Below are positions 32,480 to 35,221 of a DNA stretch of 35,221 nucleotides, piece by piece. The stretch spans positions 1 to 35,221 of the forward strand of contig CANPXP010000028.1 in the NCBI GenBank assembly GCA_947586255.1, in the 5' to 3' direction. The position numbers and the translations under genes were made by a program. The number at the start of each line of letters is the position of its first letter. Position 1 is the stretch's first letter. Under the pieces are notes generated by a model, which saw only the letters and a list, made by a program, of their open reading frames with translations, was not told the DNA's origin and did not search any database. The stretch is from an uncultured Lachnospiraceae bacterium (GTDB lineage: Bacteria > Bacillota > Clostridia > Lachnospirales > Lachnospiraceae).

Positions 32480-33466
32480 ATGAGCGCAGGGCTGCATCCG
32501 CTTGTGATCGGCGGCGTGACACTGGACAATAACATCATACTGGCTCCCATGGCAGGCGTGACAGACCTGCCTTTTCGTTTGCTGTGCGCGGAACAGGGGG
32601 CGGGCCTGTGCTGCATGGAGATGGTGAGCGCCAAGGCGATCCTGTACGGCAGCCGGAACACCGAGGAGCTGATGGAGATTCATCCCGACGAGCGGGCGGT
32701 GTCCCTGCAGCTGTTCGGGAGCGACCCGAAGATCTTGAGCGAGATGGCGAAGAAGATTGAGGACAGACCCTTCTCCGTTCTGGATCTCAACATGGGCTGC
32801 CCCGTGCCGAAGGTGGTGAACAACGGCGAGGGAGCGGCGCTGATGAGGGAGCCGAAGCTTGCGGGCGAGATTGTGAAGGCGGTGTCGCGGGCTATCCGCA
32901 AGCCTGTGACCGTGAAGATCCGCAAGGGATTTGACGACGCCCATGTAAACGCCGTGGAGATCGCGAAGATCGCGGAGGACGCCGGGGCGGCGGCGGTGGC
33001 CGTGCACGGCAGGACGCGGGAACAGAATTATGCCGGGGAGGCGGACTGGGAGATTATCGCGCGGGTAAAAGAGAGCGTGCACATTCCCGTGATCGGCAAC
33101 GGAGACGTTACGGACGGTGCAGGCGCTGAGCGGATGCTGCGTGAAACAGGCTGCGACGGCGTTATGGTCGGGCGCGCCGCTCGGGGCAATCCGTGGATTT
33201 TCCGACAGATCGCGGCCTATTTGGAGGACGGGACGGTGCTGCCGAAGCCGGACCGGGAAGCGCTGCGAGAAATGATCTTGCGGCATGCGAGGCTGTTGCT
33301 TGCGCATAAGGGAGAGTACACGGGCGTCCGGGAGATGCGCAAACACATATCCTGGTACACGGCGGGCCTGCCCAATTCCGCCAGACTCAGGCAGAGCGTG
33401 AACATGGCAGAGAGCATGGCGGAGATTGAGCGCATTTCCTGCATGGTTTGGACGTCCGGCGCATAA
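32480..33466 (+). CDS. dusB: tRNA-dihydrouridine synthase, DusB type
   Basis: A 328-residue FMN enzyme that reduces uridine to dihydrouridine in tRNA. The TIM-barrel motifs are clear: ILAPMAGVTDLPFRLL, DLNMGCPVPKVVNNGEGAALM with the catalytic Cys, TVKIRKGFD, AVHGRTREQNYAGEADW (substrate contacts), GNGDV and GRAARGNPWIF (FMN phosphate). A helical C-terminal tRNA-binding domain follows. GGGAGTGGAAG lies before the ATG at 32480; a GTG at 32471 is less likely. It is a member of the conserved birA-to-lysS cluster. Confidence 0.94.
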   Translation: MSAGLHPLVIGGVTLDNNIILAPMAGVTDLPFRLLCAEQGAGLCCMEMVSAKAILYGSRNTEELMEIHPDERAVSLQLFGSDPKILSEMAKKIEDRPFSVLDLNMGCPVPKVVNNGEGAALMREPKLAGEIVKAVSRAIRKPVTVKIRKGFDDAHVNAVEIAKIAEDAGAAAVAVHGRTREQNYAGEADWEIIARVKESVHIPVIGNGDVTDGAGAERMLRETGCDGVMVGRAARGNPWIFRQIAAYLEDGTVLPKPDREALREMILRHARLLLAHKGEYTGVREMRKHISWYTAGLPNSARLRQSVNMAESMAEIERISCMVWTSGA

Positions 33467-33474
33467 ACTGATGC

Positions 33475-34299
33475 ATGGAGATCATTTATTTTTATCCGGA
33501 AGAGGAAGCATCGGGACATGTGTGCGCCGCCAAGAAGCACAGGTTCGGGGAGGCGTCTCTCGGGCTGCGTGATCTCGGCGCCTGCGGCGAGGAGACGCGT
33601 GTGCGGGGGTGTGCCGTTCCGGCTTTTTATTACAGAAAAAAAGCCTGGCCGCCGGAGAAACTCTCGGAGGCCATGGAGCGGGCGTTTGTCGTGGCGGACG
33701 GCGCGGACGACACCTTCCTGCACCCTCAGATTGCGGCGATGCTGACGGCGGATTACACCGGACGGTGGCGGCCCGACGACGAGACAGTGGAGCGGCTTGC
33801 GGAATTTCTGACGGCGCGGTATACGACGGGAAAGATTCTTCGCTGTGGCGAGGCGGCGGTGCTTTTGGGGGCGGCGAAGGAAGCGGAACGGCAGCTGGAG
33901 ATGACCTGGAGGCTGTTACAGCCGTATCTGCCAAAGATCAACCGGCTGGTCGTCTTCTGCGAGGAGGCGACAGATACAGAGGCGAAGGAGATGCTCGAAG
34001 AATATCTCGACGACTATTATTATGAGTACGGGCTGGTACCCCAGGCAGAGGCATATGAGGAGACGAAGGACGGGCTTCGCTGCGGCAGGACGCGGTGCCG
34101 GGGGCTGATTCTGGACTATGGCGGACGGTTCTGTTATCCGAAAATTATGCCGGACAGCGAGGCGGTCTATATCGATATTGTTTCCGGGGAGGATAAGGAG
34201 AGGCGGCTTCACCGCAAGACGCCGCAGATACCGTACGTTTCACCGTTGAAATATCTTGACACTATGGTAAAAAATAGTTATGATAGATTAGTTAATTAG
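33475..34299 (+). CDS. Unrecognised 274-residue protein in the dusB-greA cluster
   Basis: A 274-residue soluble protein starting [26 protein letters not shown] cannot assign a family. Features visible: Cys residues at about 17, 36 and 46; a middle part with alternating charged helices (about 100-160); a hydrophobic strand [31 protein letters not shown] like part of an alpha/beta fold; and an aromatic C-terminal half with [27 protein letters not shown]. No membrane segment. The start ATG 33475, eight bases after the dusB stop, has no clear Shine-Dalgarno, so translation may depend on dusB reading. The greA promoter lies inside its last codons. Confidence 0.8.
   Translation: MEIIYFYPEEEASGHVCAAKKHRFGEASLGLRDLGACGEETRVRGCAVPAFYYRKKAWPPEKLSEAMERAFVVADGADDTFLHPQIAAMLTADYTGRWRPDDETVERLAEFLTARYTTGKILRCGEAAVLLGAAKEAERQLEMTWRLLQPYLPKINRLVVFCEEATDTEAKEMLEEYLDDYYYEYGLVPQAEAYEETKDGLRCGRTRCRGLILDYGGRFCYPKIMPDSEAVYIDIVSGEDKERRLHRKTPQIPYVSPLKYLDTMVKNSYDRLVN
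34256..34284 (+). promoter_or_regulatory. Promoter of greA inside the upstream gene
   Basis: A perfect TTGACA (34256-34261) and TATGAT (34279-34284) are 17 bp apart, within the final codons of the 274-residue protein gene. It allows greA-lysS expression independent of the upstream operon. Confidence 0.75.
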
Positions 34300-34352
34300 C
34301 GCGGGAATTTTGGCGCGAACGGCAGTACTATGTAGGAAAGGGAGAATTTACC

Positions 34353-34835
34353 ATGCAGGAGAAAAAAAATATCTTAACGTATGAGGGCCTGAAAAAATAT
34401 GAGGATGAGCTGCACGACCTGAAGGTTGTCAAGCGCAAAGAGGTGGCGCAGAAAATTAAGGAAGCCCGCGAACAGGGCGACCTGTCCGAGAACGCGGAGT
34501 ACGACGCGGCGAAGGATGAACAGCGCGATATCGAGGCCAGGATCGAAGAGCTGGAAAAGATATTGAAGAACGCGGAAGTGGTCGTCGAGGACGAGGTCGA
34601 TCTGGAGAAGATCAATATCGGCTGCCAGGTAAAGATACTGGACATCGAGTATAACGAGGAAGAGGAATATAAGATCGTCGGCTCCACAGAGGCGAACAGC
34701 CTGCAGGGTAAGATCTCTAACGAGTCGCCCATGGGCAAGGCGTTAATCGGCGCCAAGGTAGGGGAGATTGTGGAAGTAGAGGCGCCGGCAGGGGCGGTCA
34801 AGTATAAAGTGTTGGAGATTCAGAGATCCAACTGA
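34353..34835 (+). CDS. greA: Transcription elongation factor GreA
   Basis: A 160-residue factor that enters the RNA polymerase secondary channel and stimulates cleavage of backtracked RNA. The N-terminal antiparallel coiled coil (about 8-78) carries the tip motif [20 protein letters not shown] with Asp43 and Glu46, the acidic pair that brings the second magnesium. The C-terminal FKBP-like domain includes [33 protein letters not shown]. Full length and intact. GGAAAGGGAG precedes the ATG. lysS follows after 24 nt, a common pairing. Confidence 0.97.
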   Translation: MQEKKNILTYEGLKKYEDELHDLKVVKRKEVAQKIKEAREQGDLSENAEYDAAKDEQRDIEARIEELEKILKNAEVVVEDEVDLEKINIGCQVKILDIEYNEEEEYKIVGSTEANSLQGKISNESPMGKALIGAKVGEIVEVEAPAGAVKYKVLEIQRSN

Positions 34836-34859
34836 TAAGAGAAAGGCACAGGTAACAAT

Positions 34860-35221
34860 ATGGCAGAAGCACAGAATCAGGGAAACGGACAACAGACGCA
34901 GGATATCAATCAGCTTTTGAAGGTGAGAAGAGAAAAGCTCACAGCCCTGCAGGAGAGCGGCAGGGATCCCTTCCGGATCACAAAATATGACGTGACGCAT
35001 CACAGCCAGGAAATCAAGGACAATTACGCCGCGCTGGAGGGCAAAAGCGTCTCCATAGCGGGCCGTATCATGTCCAAGCGCATCATGGGCAAAGCCTCCT
35101 TCTGCAATGTGCAGGATTTGCAGGGCAACATCCAGTCCTACGTGGCGAGAGACTGTGTCGGTGAGGAGTCTTACGCCGATTTTAAAAAGTATGACGTGGG
35201 CGATATCGTTGGCGTCGAGGG
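34860..35221 (+). CDS. lysS: Lysyl-tRNA synthetase, 3'-truncated by the window
   Basis: The frame opens with ATG at 34860 and runs off the window with 120 complete codons visible. After a Gln/Asn-rich N-terminal tail (MAEAQNQGNGQQTQDINQLL) come VRREKLTALQESGRDPF and the OB-fold anticodon-binding domain with VSIAGRIMSKRIMGKASFCNVQDLQGNIQSYV, diagnostic of class II LysRS. The catalytic domain lies beyond the window. The ribosome binding site is modest (AAAGGCACAGG). The close spacing to greA suggests a shared transcript. Confidence 0.93.
   Translation, partial: MAEAQNQGNGQQTQDINQLLKVRREKLTALQESGRDPFRITKYDVTHHSQEIKDNYAALEGKSVSIAGRIMSKRIMGKASFCNVQDLQGNIQSYVARDCVGEESYADFKKYDVGDIVGVE

Overview
The window looks like a chromosomal stretch of a Gram-positive anaerobe of the class Clostridia, most likely Lachnospiraceae. 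This is inferred from gene content and sequence style: strong AGGAGG-type ribosome binding sites, GC-rich codons, a SAM-I riboswitch before metK, the orders dnaE-pfkA-trmH and birA-DUF6145-TSCPD-dusB-greA-lysS, and an NfeD/SPFH pair. Most of it is housekeeping DNA. I see no rRNA, tRNA, CRISPR array, insertion sequence, prophage or complete integrative element.

Left part (1-6.1 kb). The window opens inside 19 copies of the tetranucleotide GACA, read in frame into a membrane acyltransferase, which looks like a phase-variable surface-modification gene. A hemolysin III-type membrane protein and a small unknown gene follow on the minus strand. A plus-strand operon then holds a nicotinamidase-like hydrolase, nicotinate phosphoribosyltransferase (together NAD salvage from nicotinamide) and a large polytopic membrane protein.

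Middle part (6.1-15.5 kb). This is the most individual region. It has a small alarmone synthetase, a lone soluble VirD4/TraG-like ATPase with no conjugation genes nearby, an ECF sigma factor overlapping a membrane-anchored partner, and an orphan ECF-transporter substrate-binding protein behind an inverted-repeat operator. It also has an SLC13/ArsB-type permease, a tail-anchored coiled-coil protein built on a 60-bp tandem repeat, a flavin reductase-like protein and DNA polymerase IV (dinB).

Right part (15.5-35.2 kb). Genes run almost entirely on the plus strand: a LysM-G5-M23 cell-wall peptidase, murA, SAM-I riboswitch plus metK, a small zinc-ribbon/HTH protein, dnaE, pfkA, a TrmH-type RNA methyltransferase, proC, an SH3-SleB-type cell-wall hydrolase, NfeD plus SPFH proteins, and ornithine carbamoyltransferase. 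Then come birA, DUF6145, a TSCPD protein, dusB, an unrecognised 274-residue protein, greA and the first 120 codons of lysS, cut by the window end.

The best candidates for new biology are the GACA contingency locus, the orphan soluble VirD4-like ATPase, the repeat-built tail-anchored coiled coil, and several clear but unassigned operators: a 23-bp perfect palindrome before the hemolysin III gene, a 12+12 inverted repeat at the ECF S-component promoter, and an 18-bp hairpin abutting the dnaE promoter. Product calls come from recognised motifs and not from a database search.
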